NCBI GenBank assembly: GCA_964549785.1
Contig: CAZJXA010000092.1
Coordinates: 1 to 11,697 of the forward strand
Source of the DNA: JBEIUO01 sp964549785
Lineage (GTDB): Bacteria > Planctomycetota > Phycisphaerae > Phycisphaerales > UBA1924
Direction: 5' to 3'
DNA: 11,697 nt
Shown here in pieces: positions 1 to 6,410 of this stretch (the first letter of the stretch is position 1; each line of letters opens with the position of its first letter). The notes under the pieces are model-generated. The model was not told where the DNA came from, ran no database searches, and saw nothing but the letters and a program-made list of their open reading frames with translations. The position numbers and the translations under genes are program-made.

Positions 1-1
1 A

Positions 2-439
2 CTGTACACGGTGCTGGTCGAAGGGGACGACATGACCGAGCCGGTGGCGGATGCGGCCCGCGGCATTCTCGACGGGCACGTCGTGCTGTCGCGAAAACTG
101 GCTCAGCGAGGGCATTTTCCGGCGGTGGATGTGCTGGACTCGGTAAGCCGGGTCGCCCGAGAGGTGTGCGACAAAGAGCATCTCGAAGCCCAGCGATCAC
201 TGATCCGGTTGATCGCGCTGCACCGCGAGGTGGAAGACCTGGTGCAGATCGGAGCGTACGCGCGGGGAGTGAATCCGCTCACCGATGCGGCGATTGATCT
301 TGCGCCCAAGGTCGCGGCGTTGTTGACCCAGGATTCCCAGGAGGCGACGGCCTTTCCAGTCTCCCGGGGGCGGCTGTTGGCGCTGGTGAAAGAAGCGACG
401 GAGCTCGGTTCGCGTGCAGCGCCCAAGAAAACCAAGTAG
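2..439 (+). CDS. fliI: Flagellar export ATPase FliI, C-terminal fragment (5' end cut by the window)
   Basis: This is the last 145 codons of FliI, the F1-beta-like ATPase that energises flagellar type III export at the inner-membrane export gate. The frame is open from base 2, and the GTG at 11 is an internal valine, not a start. The fragment opens with LYTVLVEGDDMTEPVADAAR and continues through RGILDGHVVLSRKLAQRGHF, PAVDVLDSVSR and an ARGVNPLTDAAID stretch. These are the conserved end of the FliI/YscN ATPase core and its C-terminal helical domain. The Walker motifs lie upstream, outside the window. It ends in a basic tail (APKKTK) at a TAG stop. fliJ follows after 41 bp, the usual fliI-fliJ pairing. 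The family is certain, since FliI and its relatives share this region and the flagellar neighbours settle which member it is. Confidence 0.96.
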   Translation: MYTVLVEGDDMTEPVADAARGILDGHVVLSRKLAQRGHFPAVDVLDSVSRVAREVCDKEHLEAQRSLIRLIALHREVEDLVQIGAYARGVNPLTDAAIDLAPKVAALLTQDSQEATAFPVSRGRLLALVKEATELGSRAAPKKTK

Positions 440-480
440 GGATGGCAACGGGCGCGACGACGGGGCGACGGGAGTAATGC

Positions 481-951
481 ATGGGCCGTTTTCGGTTTCA
501 TCTCGAAGCGGTGTTGACGCAGCGGCGAGCAGCGGAGCGTGCCCACCAGGTCACGGTGTCACATATCGAGCGCGAAAAGATCGATCTGGAACGCACCATG
601 CTGCAATGGAATGAGCAGTTGGTGATGGAGCGAACCGACCTACGGGAGCGACTCGACGGGGGCGGGACGGGCGGGCTGCGGCTCGCCCGCTTTCAGGCCA
701 ATGCCGCGCTGACGCTGGTCGCTCGGTTGCGTCAGGCATCGGTCCGCCTTGCCGGGGTCTACTCACGGTTAGAAACCGAGAGGAAGACACTCGCGGCGAT
801 GGCGGGCGGGCGTCAGGCGGTGGAAAAACTCCGAGCGTTGCATTTCGAGGAGTGGAAATCTCAACGCGAGCGGCGCGAGTGGTCCGATCAGGATGATCTG
901 GCGTCGTGCGGATTCTCGCCCGAAGGCCCCCCGCAATCGGAGCCCGCATGA
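481..951 (+). CDS. fliJ: Flagellar export protein FliJ (ATPase stalk, coiled coil)
   Basis: A 156-residue, highly charged, mostly helical protein with the FliJ opening FRFHLEAVLTQRRAAERAHQ at residues 4-23. FliJ sits in the centre of the FliI hexamer like a gamma-subunit stalk, helps couple ATP hydrolysis and proton flow to the export gate, and recycles chaperones. Two long predicted coiled-coil helices (about 10-60 and 68-135) are separated by a glycine-rich break near residues 60-65, matching the helical hairpin of the family. Usual length is about 145-150. The ATG at 481 has GGGAG at 470-474 with 6-nt spacing. The stop overlaps the next start as ATGA (948-951), so translation is probably coupled. 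FliJ is poorly conserved in sequence, so the call rests on its N-terminal pattern, its size and its place after fliI. Confidence 0.9.
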   Translation: MGRFRFHLEAVLTQRRAAERAHQVTVSHIEREKIDLERTMLQWNEQLVMERTDLRERLDGGGTGGLRLARFQANAALTLVARLRQASVRLAGVYSRLETERKTLAAMAGGRQAVEKLRALHFEEWKSQRERREWSDQDDLASCGFSPEGPPQSEPA

Positions 952-1706
952 AAGCCATTTGGAACGCCCTCTCCATTCTCGCGGTTGCCAACATGATCGG
1001 GCTCGGGCTTATCGTGGGGTGGCTGTACACCTCGGATCGGTTGGATGCGACGCGCGCGAAAGAAATCCGGGAGACGTTCGCGATCACCCTCAGCGACTTC
1101 CGGTCGGGCCAACAAGCCGCAATCGAGGAGACGGAGGCCACGGAGGCCGCGCGGGTTGAGGCCGAGAAGGCGGCCAAGCCGCCCGTGACCGCCGCGGAAC
1201 GCCTCGCGGCGCGGCTTGAAGCCACCGAACTTGACCGCGAGCGGGCGGAACGGCTCAAACGCGAAATTGCGGATCTCCAGCGGGGTCTGGCGGGGGAGCG
1301 CACCCGGCTTGATTCGGAATGGGTCGAACTCCGAGCGGCCCAGCAAGGGCACGCTGAGGAAGTCCGGTTGAACGAAGAGACCGTCGGTGGTTCCCAGTTT
1401 CAGAAGACGCTGGGGGTGTTGGGCAAACTGGAGGCCAAAGACGCTACGACGATCCTCACGGAGGTGTTGAACGGCACCGGATCCACCCCATCGGACGTTC
1501 CCCGATCAGCGGGTCCAAGCGGTGACCCAGTGGTGATGCCGTTGCCGGGGCGTGCACAGGTGCTTTCATATCTCGATGCGATGTCCGATAAGACGCGGAC
1601 AGCGGTGATTGCCGAGTTCGTCAAGGACAATCCGCGATTGGCAGCGGAGTTGCTTGAAGGGCTGCGGGTCCGCGGCACATTCGCCGCGGTCTCCGCGGCC
1701 CGATGA
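948..1706 (+). CDS. MotE/YlxF-like flagellar protein: TM anchor, coiled coil, MgtE-N-like tail
   Basis: A 252-residue protein with one N-terminal membrane segment (about residues 7-27, ILAVANMIGLGLIVGWLY), a long Glu/Ala/Arg-rich coiled coil (about 58-148), and a C-terminal helical part. That part contains FQKTLGVLGKLEAKDATTIL (151-170) and, after a Pro/Gly/Ser linker (176-200), AQVLSYLDAMSDKTRTAVIA (203-222). These helices resemble the MgtE intracellular N-domain repeats found in MotE and YlxF proteins. In Bacillus-type operons ylxF lies exactly here, between fliJ and fliK. Rhizobial MotE acts as a chaperone for a periplasmic motility protein; the role in this organism is unknown. I chose the ATG at 948 because it overlaps the fliJ stop (ATGA). 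An earlier in-frame GTG at 906 would put 14 unconvincing residues before the anchor. The stop overlaps the fliK start. Confidence 0.78.
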   Translation: MKAIWNALSILAVANMIGLGLIVGWLYTSDRLDATRAKEIRETFAITLSDFRSGQQAAIEETEATEAARVEAEKAAKPPVTAAERLAARLEATELDRERAERLKREIADLQRGLAGERTRLDSEWVELRAAQQGHAEEVRLNEETVGGSQFQKTLGVLGKLEAKDATTILTEVLNGTGSTPSDVPRSAGPSGDPVVMPLPGRAQVLSYLDAMSDKTRTAVIAEFVKDNPRLAAELLEGLRVRGTFAAVSAAR

Positions 1707-3088
1707 AAACAGAACACTCCCTCCCCCATCTCGTTCGACTTTCCGAACCCCCTGCACCCGGGGCTGCCGTGATTGATCGCCAAGCGTCTGGAGCGGCGGC
1801 CTTTATGGACGTTCTGACCGCGGAACTTGCGCGCGTGAGGGTGGACCCACGGACAACGAGCGTCGATCGTGCTGACCCGCCCGCATTCGAGCATCAGCGA
1901 TTGGAGCGACCGCGGGAATCAGGAAAGCCCAAAGCGGAAGTTGCGCCCACTGGCGCGGCTTTGGCCGGAGGACGCACGGTTGAGGGGCTTGACGACGTGG
2001 TCCGGGCCGAGTTGTGTCGCGACGAAACCTTGGCGCAGCGGGCCGCCGCAGAATTGTGCTTGGCGACCGATGCGAGCGTCCTGCCGGCCGATACTGGTGT
2101 CAGCGAGCGCGCAGGGCGGAGCGGCGAGCGGGCGTCCCACGCGGGACTAGCCGCGGGCGGGCCAACTGGGGATTCGCACTCGGCGCCGAGCCAGCGGACA
2201 ACGTCTGATCACGTTGGCGGCGGATCGGCGGGTGCGACCGGCGCGATATCGGTTGCGGAACGCTCAACCGGCCACGCTGCGGCAACGTCTCGGCCCGAAA
2301 GCGCGGGCGGCGAAGCGCAGGCGATCAGTGGCGCGCGCGATACCCGCGGGGCGAACGCCTCTGCGGCGCGTCAGGGAAATGCAACCGCCACGGCGAACCC
2401 AAGCGGCCCTTCCTCACGCGTAACCGTTCGATCCGCTGTCGCGGAAGCAGCGGGTACCGGGAGCAACCAACCGGCGGGTGGATTCACGGGGGCGGCGGCG
2501 GGCCCGACGGTGCGGGCTCAGGGCGATTCGGCCCGATTGCTTGACCGGCTCTCCGGATCGGGAGCACGACCGGTGCTTTCGGCCGAGCCAATGCCCGCAG
2601 CGATGCAGGCGGGGCGTGCGATGGCGCAGGCAGTTCGCGACGGCGAAGGAGCGGTGACGCTGCGGCTGACGCCCGAAGCGCTCGGTCAGGTCACGATCCG
2701 GATGACAATTGAAAGCGGCGTTGTATCGGCGGTTATCGAGTGCGCCACCTCAGAAGGCCACGACGCATTGCAGGGCGGCACGGAGGCGTTGCGGGCGTCC
2801 ATGGAATCGCGCGGGCTGAATGTCGGGACAATTGAATTGGTGCCGCTGCCACCAGCGGAAACAGCCGAAGATCCTTGGAATTCGGGCGCGTCCGGCGACG
2901 ATGCGCGACGGCATGAGGGGGGCCGCGGACAGCCGGATCGCGAGCCTTCGGCAGAGCGTGATGACGAGCGGGGGGGTGGGAGTGAAACGCCGAGCGGGGA
3001 CAACGACCTCTGGGCGAGCGGCGAAGGCGTTGCCGCTTCCGGGATGAACATTGATCCGATCTCGCTTCGATTGGAAGCGTGGGCCTAG
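1703..3088 (+). CDS. fliK: Flagellar hook-length control protein FliK
   Basis: A 461-residue protein. FliK is exported during hook growth, measures hook length, then contacts the C-terminal domain of FlhB to switch export from hook to filament substrates. The first 300 or so residues are low in complexity (Ala, Gly, Ser, Thr, Arg) with few hydrophobic stretches, as expected of an unfolded, secreted ruler. The conserved hook-length (Flg_hook) domain is at about 305-382, with the core TLRLTPEALGQVTIRMTIES (319-338) and SRGLNVGTIELVPLP (369-383). A charged Asp/Glu/Arg/Gly tail (385-440) follows. No signal peptide is present, as expected for a type III substrate. The start ATG overlaps the previous stop (ATGA, 1703-1706). 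FliK N-termini diverge rapidly, so the identification depends on the C-terminal domain and on its place before flgD. Confidence 0.92.
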   Translation: MKTEHSLPHLVRLSEPPAPGAAVIDRQASGAAAFMDVLTAELARVRVDPRTTSVDRADPPAFEHQRLERPRESGKPKAEVAPTGAALAGGRTVEGLDDVVRAELCRDETLAQRAAAELCLATDASVLPADTGVSERAGRSGERASHAGLAAGGPTGDSHSAPSQRTTSDHVGGGSAGATGAISVAERSTGHAAATSRPESAGGEAQAISGARDTRGANASAARQGNATATANPSGPSSRVTVRSAVAEAAGTGSNQPAGGFTGAAAGPTVRAQGDSARLLDRLSGSGARPVLSAEPMPAAMQAGRAMAQAVRDGEGAVTLRLTPEALGQVTIRMTIESGVVSAVIECATSEGHDALQGGTEALRASMESRGLNVGTIELVPLPPAETAEDPWNSGASGDDARRHEGGRGQPDREPSAERDDERGGGSETPSGDNDLWASGEGVAASGMNIDPISLRLEAWA

Positions 3089-3096
3089 GGGCCTCG

Positions 3097-3102
3097 AAAG
3101 GA
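3097..3102 (+). promoter_or_regulatory. Ribosome binding site that sets the flgD start
   Basis: AAAGGA lies 8 nt before the ATG at 3111. This favours 3111 over the in-frame ATG at 3051, which lies inside fliK and would add 20 residues (IRSRFDWKRGPRGLERTRS region) unlike any FlgD N-terminus. Confidence 0.6.
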
Positions 3103-3110
3103 CTCGCAGT

Positions 3111-3563
3111 ATGGATGCGATCAGTCAGTTAGCGGGCGGGACGCGCACGAGCACGACGGGTTCGGGGGGGCTAGGGTCGCTGTCGAGCGCGGATTTCACC
3201 AAGATTATCTTGGAAGAACTCAGCGCACAGGACCCGCTGCAACCCAACGACACCTCGGCGCTCCTCGAACAGATCGGGACGATCCGCCGGATCGAATCAG
3301 ACACAAGTATTACCGACAAACTTTCGGCGCTGGTGAACCAGAACGAGTTCGCCTCGGCGGCGGGGTTGATCGGCACCCGCGTGAGCGGGTTGACGGACAC
3401 CTTTGAGCGGGTCGAAGACGTTGTCGTCAGCGTGACGAAATCGAGCGATGGACCTGTTCTGACGCTGGCGGATGGGACGCGGATGGCGTTTGCGGACTTG
3501 GATGAAGTGTCGGTGGCCTTGCCGGCGGACGGCACGGACGCGGACCAGGAGGGTGAGGAATGA
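3111..3563 (+). CDS. flgD: Flagellar hook cap (assembly scaffold) protein FlgD, short form
   Basis: A 150-residue FlgD. FlgD caps the growing hook, promotes FlgE polymerisation and is later replaced by the junction proteins. The conserved N-terminal scaffold motif is clear: FTKIILEELSAQDPLQPNDT at 29-48, with the hallmark QDPL.P.D, then LLEQIGTIRRIES (51-63) and ASAAGLIGTRVSGLT (81-95), the usual 'A..LIG..V' segment. A short beta-rich part with a DGPVLTLADGT turn (113-123) ends the protein. At 150 residues it is much shorter than enterobacterial FlgD (about 230) and lacks the full C-terminal Ig/Tudor-like half; Firmicutes also have such short forms. The last residues are acidic. Its stop overlaps the next gene's start (ATGA, 3560-3563). 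Confidence 0.93.
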   Translation: MDAISQLAGGTRTSTTGSGGLGSLSSADFTKIILEELSAQDPLQPNDTSALLEQIGTIRRIESDTSITDKLSALVNQNEFASAAGLIGTRVSGLTDTFERVEDVVVSVTKSSDGPVLTLADGTRMAFADLDEVSVALPADGTDADQEGEE

Positions 3564-4063
3564 CCATCGCCGCAGCGGATTTTTTACGGAGATTGGCGGG
3601 AGGTGGCGGGTCGGTCGGCGGCACCGCCAGCCCGGGTCATGCGGGGTTTGCGGGCGTGCTCTCCAAGGCCTCGGGCCGAGCGGCGGGGAGCGGGATCGGC
3701 GTGACGGTGGAACCGTTCGCGGGCGTTGAGTTGAGTGCCGAGCAATTGGAGCGGGTTTCGCGGGCGGGCGATGCGGCGGAACGAGCGGGTGCCATGCGGG
3801 CGCTGGTGTTGGTGGATGATCAGATGCTGCTGATGGACGTGACAACGCGGCGGATCACGGGCAAGGCGGACCCGGAAGCCGAGGTGCTGACGGGACTTGA
3901 CGCGGTAGTCCGCGTGCCCTCCGCGGGCTCGGCGGGCGCGGCCGCGAGCGTCGGGGTGGTGGGCTTGCCCGGTAAGGGCGCGTTCGGGGTTTCGCCGGCG
4001 TTGCTGCGGGCGCTCTCGCAGCAATCGGCGGGCGACCAGGGTTTGATCAACGAAGAGGAATAA
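3560..4063 (+). CDS. Flagellar operon protein of unknown function (TIGR02530-like, between flgD and flgE)
   Basis: A 167-residue protein, translationally coupled to flgD through ATGA. Its middle part, VELSAEQLERVSRAGDAAER at 56-75, ALVLVDDQMLLMDVTTRRIT at 81-100 and VLTGLDAVVRV at 109-119, matches my memory of the small 'flagellar operon protein' family (TIGR02530). That family lies between flgD and flgE in Firmicutes and several other phyla, and its role is unknown. The match follows the pattern 'L..E.LE....A...A...G....LVL.DD......V..R...T......V.T.+D'. The conserved 'R...RGI' piece that normally precedes it is degenerate here. The N-terminus (12-50) and C-terminus (120-160) are Gly/Ala/Ser-rich. 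No signal peptide or membrane segment is seen. By position it is probably linked to hook assembly, but that is inference. Confidence 0.72.
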   Translation: MTIAAADFLRRLAGGGGSVGGTASPGHAGFAGVLSKASGRAAGSGIGVTVEPFAGVELSAEQLERVSRAGDAAERAGAMRALVLVDDQMLLMDVTTRRITGKADPEAEVLTGLDAVVRVPSAGSAGAAASVGVVGLPGKGAFGVSPALLRALSQQSAGDQGLINEEE

Positions 4064-4066
4064 GAC

Positions 4067-5821
4067 ATGCCTTCCACAACCGCGCTCCTGACCGCGCTGA
4101 CGGGGCTCAACGCCAACGCCCGCAGCATCGACGTGATCGGCAATAACATTGCCAACATCAACACGACGTCGTTCAAGTCGAACCGGATGATGTTCTCGAA
4201 TATGTTCTCGCGGACGCTTTCGAGCGGCACCCCGCCGGGCGACACCACCGGGGGTACCAACCCGCACCAGGTTGGGTACGGGGTAGAGATATCGGGGACA
4301 CAGAGGAATTTTGGGAACGGCGCGATCACCACGACCGGAGACGCCCGCGACCTCGCGGTCGAGGGAGACGGCTTTTTCGTGGTGAATCGCGGGGACGAAA
4401 CGATGTACACCCGCGACGGATCATTCCGCCAGAACAGCGCGAACGATCTTGTCACCATCAACGGCGACCGGGTGCAGGGATACGGCGTCGATTCCGACTT
4501 CAATGTCGTTTCGGGCGCGCTGACCAATATCAACGTGCCGCTGGGGGGGACGTATCTCGCGGAGGCTACGGAGAACGTCACACTCTCGGGGCTCATCAAC
4601 TCGGGCGGCGATTTGCCGACCTCCGGGAGCGTGATCGGATTGGGCTCCGCGGCCACGGCGGGCTTTACGGCGGTGTCCGGGGCGAATCCTCCTCCCGCGG
4701 GCGGGAACGCCCTCGAACTCACCACCCGGCTGGTCGATATCGCCGATCCGACCGCGGGGGCGGGGAGCGCAGCCCGCTTCGCGGCCGGGCAATCGCTCGA
4801 ACTCCGGAACGCCGAGAAGGGCAACAAGCGAATCCCTGCCTCAACCCTTGATATCACCGCGACAACGACGGTCCAGGATCTTGCCACCTTTCTCGAAGAC
4901 GCCCTGGGCATCGAGCGGACGGTGACGAATCCCGGCGGCGGTTCGCCCGGCGTCACGCTCGACACCGTGACGGGCCGCCTCACGATCGTCGGCAACACCG
5001 GCAGGGCGAACGACATCGATATCGACCAATCCGACCTGCGGCTGATCGACGCGGCCGGGGTGGCGGCGGGCTCGCCTTTCGTCAGCACCAAGGCGGCTTC
5101 CGCGAACGGCGAGAGCGTGAGAACAAACTTCGTCGTGTACGATTCCTTGGGCGGAGAGACGAGCATCGACGCGACGCTCGTGCTGGACTCGAAGACCTCG
5201 AGCGAGACAACCTGGCGATATTACATCGAGAGCGCTGCGGACAGCGATCTGAATCCTCAGGCCGCGACGGGAACGCTGGTCTTCGATACCAACGGTGACC
5301 TTGAAAACCGCACGCCGATCGCGATCTCGGTCGATCGGGTTGATAACGGGATCCTGACACCTATCTCGTTTCAATTGTCGTTCGCGGACGGCCAATCGCA
5401 ACTCAAGAGCGCTGTGACCAGCGTCTCGAGTCTGGAGAATCCGTCCCGCGATGGGTCCCCGGTCGGGACGCTCGCCGACTTTTCCGTGGGTCAGGACGGG
5501 ACCATCTCCGGAAACTACACGAACGGAAGGTCGCGGACGCTCGGGCGGGTGGTGCTCGCCACCTTCTCGAACAACGAGGGGCTGAACGATGTCGGCGGCA
5601 ACCTCTACCGCCCGGGACCAAACAGCGGGCCGCCCTCCCTGGTCACACCGGGAGCGCTGGGTTCGGGTCAGATCGTGGGTGGCGCACTGGAAGCATCCAA
5701 CGTGGACATGGGTGAGGAATTTATAAAACTGATCCAGGCGTCCACGGGCTATTCCGCAAATTCGCGCATTATCCGTACCACGGACGAGCTGATGCAGCAG
5801 TTGCTGGTGATCGGACGGTAA
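4067..5821 (+). CDS. flgE: Flagellar hook protein FlgE, enlarged
   Basis: A 584-residue hook subunit, exported by the flagellar type III apparatus and polymerised into the hook joining basal body and filament. The N-terminal rod/hook helix is canonical (ALLTALTGLNANARSIDVIG, then NNIANINTTSFKSNR, residues 6-40). The body signature LAVEGDGFFVV (96-106) and the MYTRDGSF turn (113-120) follow. The C-terminal helix (GGALEASNVDMGEEFIKLIQ at 538-557, then ASTGYSANSRIIRTTDELMQQL) is the standard D0 partner. E. coli FlgE is about 400 residues; the excess lies mainly in an insertion at about 165-345. That insertion includes LDITATTTVQDLATFLEDAL (261-280) and LDTVTGRLTIVGNTG (298-312), resembling the 'flagellin hook IN' type module. 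The ATG is preceded by AGAGGA at 4054-4059, 3 bp after the previous stop. Confidence 0.97.
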   Translation: MPSTTALLTALTGLNANARSIDVIGNNIANINTTSFKSNRMMFSNMFSRTLSSGTPPGDTTGGTNPHQVGYGVEISGTQRNFGNGAITTTGDARDLAVEGDGFFVVNRGDETMYTRDGSFRQNSANDLVTINGDRVQGYGVDSDFNVVSGALTNINVPLGGTYLAEATENVTLSGLINSGGDLPTSGSVIGLGSAATAGFTAVSGANPPPAGGNALELTTRLVDIADPTAGAGSAARFAAGQSLELRNAEKGNKRIPASTLDITATTTVQDLATFLEDALGIERTVTNPGGGSPGVTLDTVTGRLTIVGNTGRANDIDIDQSDLRLIDAAGVAAGSPFVSTKAASANGESVRTNFVVYDSLGGETSIDATLVLDSKTSSETTWRYYIESAADSDLNPQAATGTLVFDTNGDLENRTPIAISVDRVDNGILTPISFQLSFADGQSQLKSAVTSVSSLENPSRDGSPVGTLADFSVGQDGTISGNYTNGRSRTLGRVVLATFSNNEGLNDVGGNLYRPGPNSGPPSLVTPGALGSGQIVGGALEASNVDMGEEFIKLIQASTGYSANSRIIRTTDELMQQLLVIGR

Positions 5822-5869
5822 TCACTCCATTCGTCGCTGAAAGGGCGGTTGAAGTCGTGGCCGGCACCG

Positions 5870-5877
5870 TTCGATAA
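5870..5877 (+). promoter_or_regulatory. Weak sigma-28-like -10 box candidate before the orphan membrane-protein gene
   Basis: TTCGATAA matches the flagellar sigma-28 -10 consensus GCCGATAA at 6 of 8 bases. A poor -35-like TGAAGT is at 5850-5855, with spacing slightly longer than ideal. It lies 46 bp before the next start codon. This is weak in a GC-rich genome and could be chance. Confidence 0.15.
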
Positions 5878-5885
5878 CAACTCCG

Positions 5886-5909
5886 GCGGCCCGCCCGACC
5901 TTGGGCCGC
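5886..5909 (+). other. Hairpin in the flgE downstream gap, directly before a ribosome binding site
   Basis: GCGGCCC (5886-5892) and GGGCCGC (5903-5909) form a perfect 7-bp GC-rich stem around a 10-nt loop, extendable by one G-U pair. It ends 2 nt before the AAGGA ribosome binding site of the next gene. No T-run follows, so it is not a standard intrinsic terminator. It could stabilise the flgE end of the message or affect translation of the gene at 5924. Confidence 0.35.
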
Positions 5910-5911
5910 GG

Positions 5912-5916
5912 AAGGA
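5912..5916 (+). promoter_or_regulatory. Ribosome binding site that sets the start at 5924
   Basis: AAGGA lies 7 nt before ATG 5924. The longer in-frame alternative from TTG 5849 would add 25 polar, proline-rich residues, translated through the hairpin and this ribosome binding site, so it is less likely. Confidence 0.5.
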
Positions 5917-5923
5917 TGATCTC

Positions 5924-6298
5924 ATGCAATCACTTGGCGCTTCTTCCGCCTCTGAGTTTGGACCACTAGGGATCGCCCTGGCGGTAGGGATGGTTTGTGC
6001 ATTCGGCGGCTTGTTCGCTGCTCGGCGATGGGGCAGTGTTCACCTCTGCGACCATGTGACGCGCTTCGGGATGCGGAGCATCGCGATTCTGGGGCTCGCG
6101 TTCGGCTTGTGTTCGATGTTGGGCGTGTTCGCGTTCACGGTGCCACCCTTGGCGATGGTGGGCGCGTTCTTCGCCGGATTTCTCACCTTGGCCGCGGCGG
6201 ACCTGCGCGGCGGGTTGCGATCGACGGGCGGTCGCTCCGGTGAAACCGGGGTCGCGGGAACCATTGCTGTGAGCAGCATCCATAGGCGAGCGGCGTAG
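5924..6298 (+). CDS. Unrecognised small membrane protein (about three TM helices) in the flgE-fliL interval
   Basis: A 124-residue protein I do not recognise. It has three hydrophobic segments: GIALAVGMVCAFGGLFAA (about 17-34), IAILGLAFGLCSMLGVFAF (about 54-72) and LAMVGAFFAGFLTLAAA (about 77-93). A basic loop containing HVTRFGMR (45-52) lies between the first two, and a hydrophilic Gly/Arg-rich tail (about 95-124) ends the protein. Positive charges after helix 1 (AARRW) and after helix 3 (DLRGGLR) suggest cytoplasmic loops there. In related operons this slot often holds flbD/ylzI, motA and motB. The protein is too short for MotA (about 250 residues, four TM) and shows none of the MotA or MotB motifs I know. 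Hairpin-bearing gaps of about 100 bp flank it. It may be a lineage-specific flagellar accessory protein or a passenger gene; codon use at both ends is less GC-biased than in its middle. Confidence 0.6.
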   Translation: MQSLGASSASEFGPLGIALAVGMVCAFGGLFAARRWGSVHLCDHVTRFGMRSIAILGLAFGLCSMLGVFAFTVPPLAMVGAFFAGFLTLAAADLRGGLRSTGGRSGETGVAGTIAVSSIHRRAA

Positions 6299-6410
6299 GC
6301 GAGGCCGAGGACGGTGATCGGGCTCAACCCGAGGGCGAGTTCAGCCGATTTACGGCACAACCGGTGCGCTGCGCCGCTGCCAACGAACGCCCGTCCTGGA
6401 GCCACGGTTG

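Noticed and set aside
1584..1591. TCCGATAA, a 7-of-8 match to the sigma-28 -10 box
   Set aside because: It lies inside the motE-like gene (codons for SDK) and has no -35 element at the right distance.
2775..2795. GGCACG followed by TTGC, resembling a sigma-54 promoter
   Set aside because: The spacing between the GG and GC elements is two bases too long, and it lies inside the conserved domain of fliK.
3820..5166. Long open frame (448 codons) on the minus strand opposite flgE
   Set aside because: It is antisense to a well-conserved flgE and to the previous gene. It has no recognisable domain, and long shadow frames are expected in GC-rich coding DNA.
5849..5923. TTG-initiated 25-residue extension of the small membrane protein
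   Set aside because: It is polar and proline-rich, crosses a stable hairpin and has no good ribosome binding site at suitable distance. ATG 5924 is better supported.
6318..6332. 5-bp inverted repeat (TCGGG/CCCGA) in the gap before fliL
   Set aside because: Too short to be meaningful in GC-rich DNA and without a T-run. I see nothing else in 6299-6410 besides the fliL ribosome binding site.
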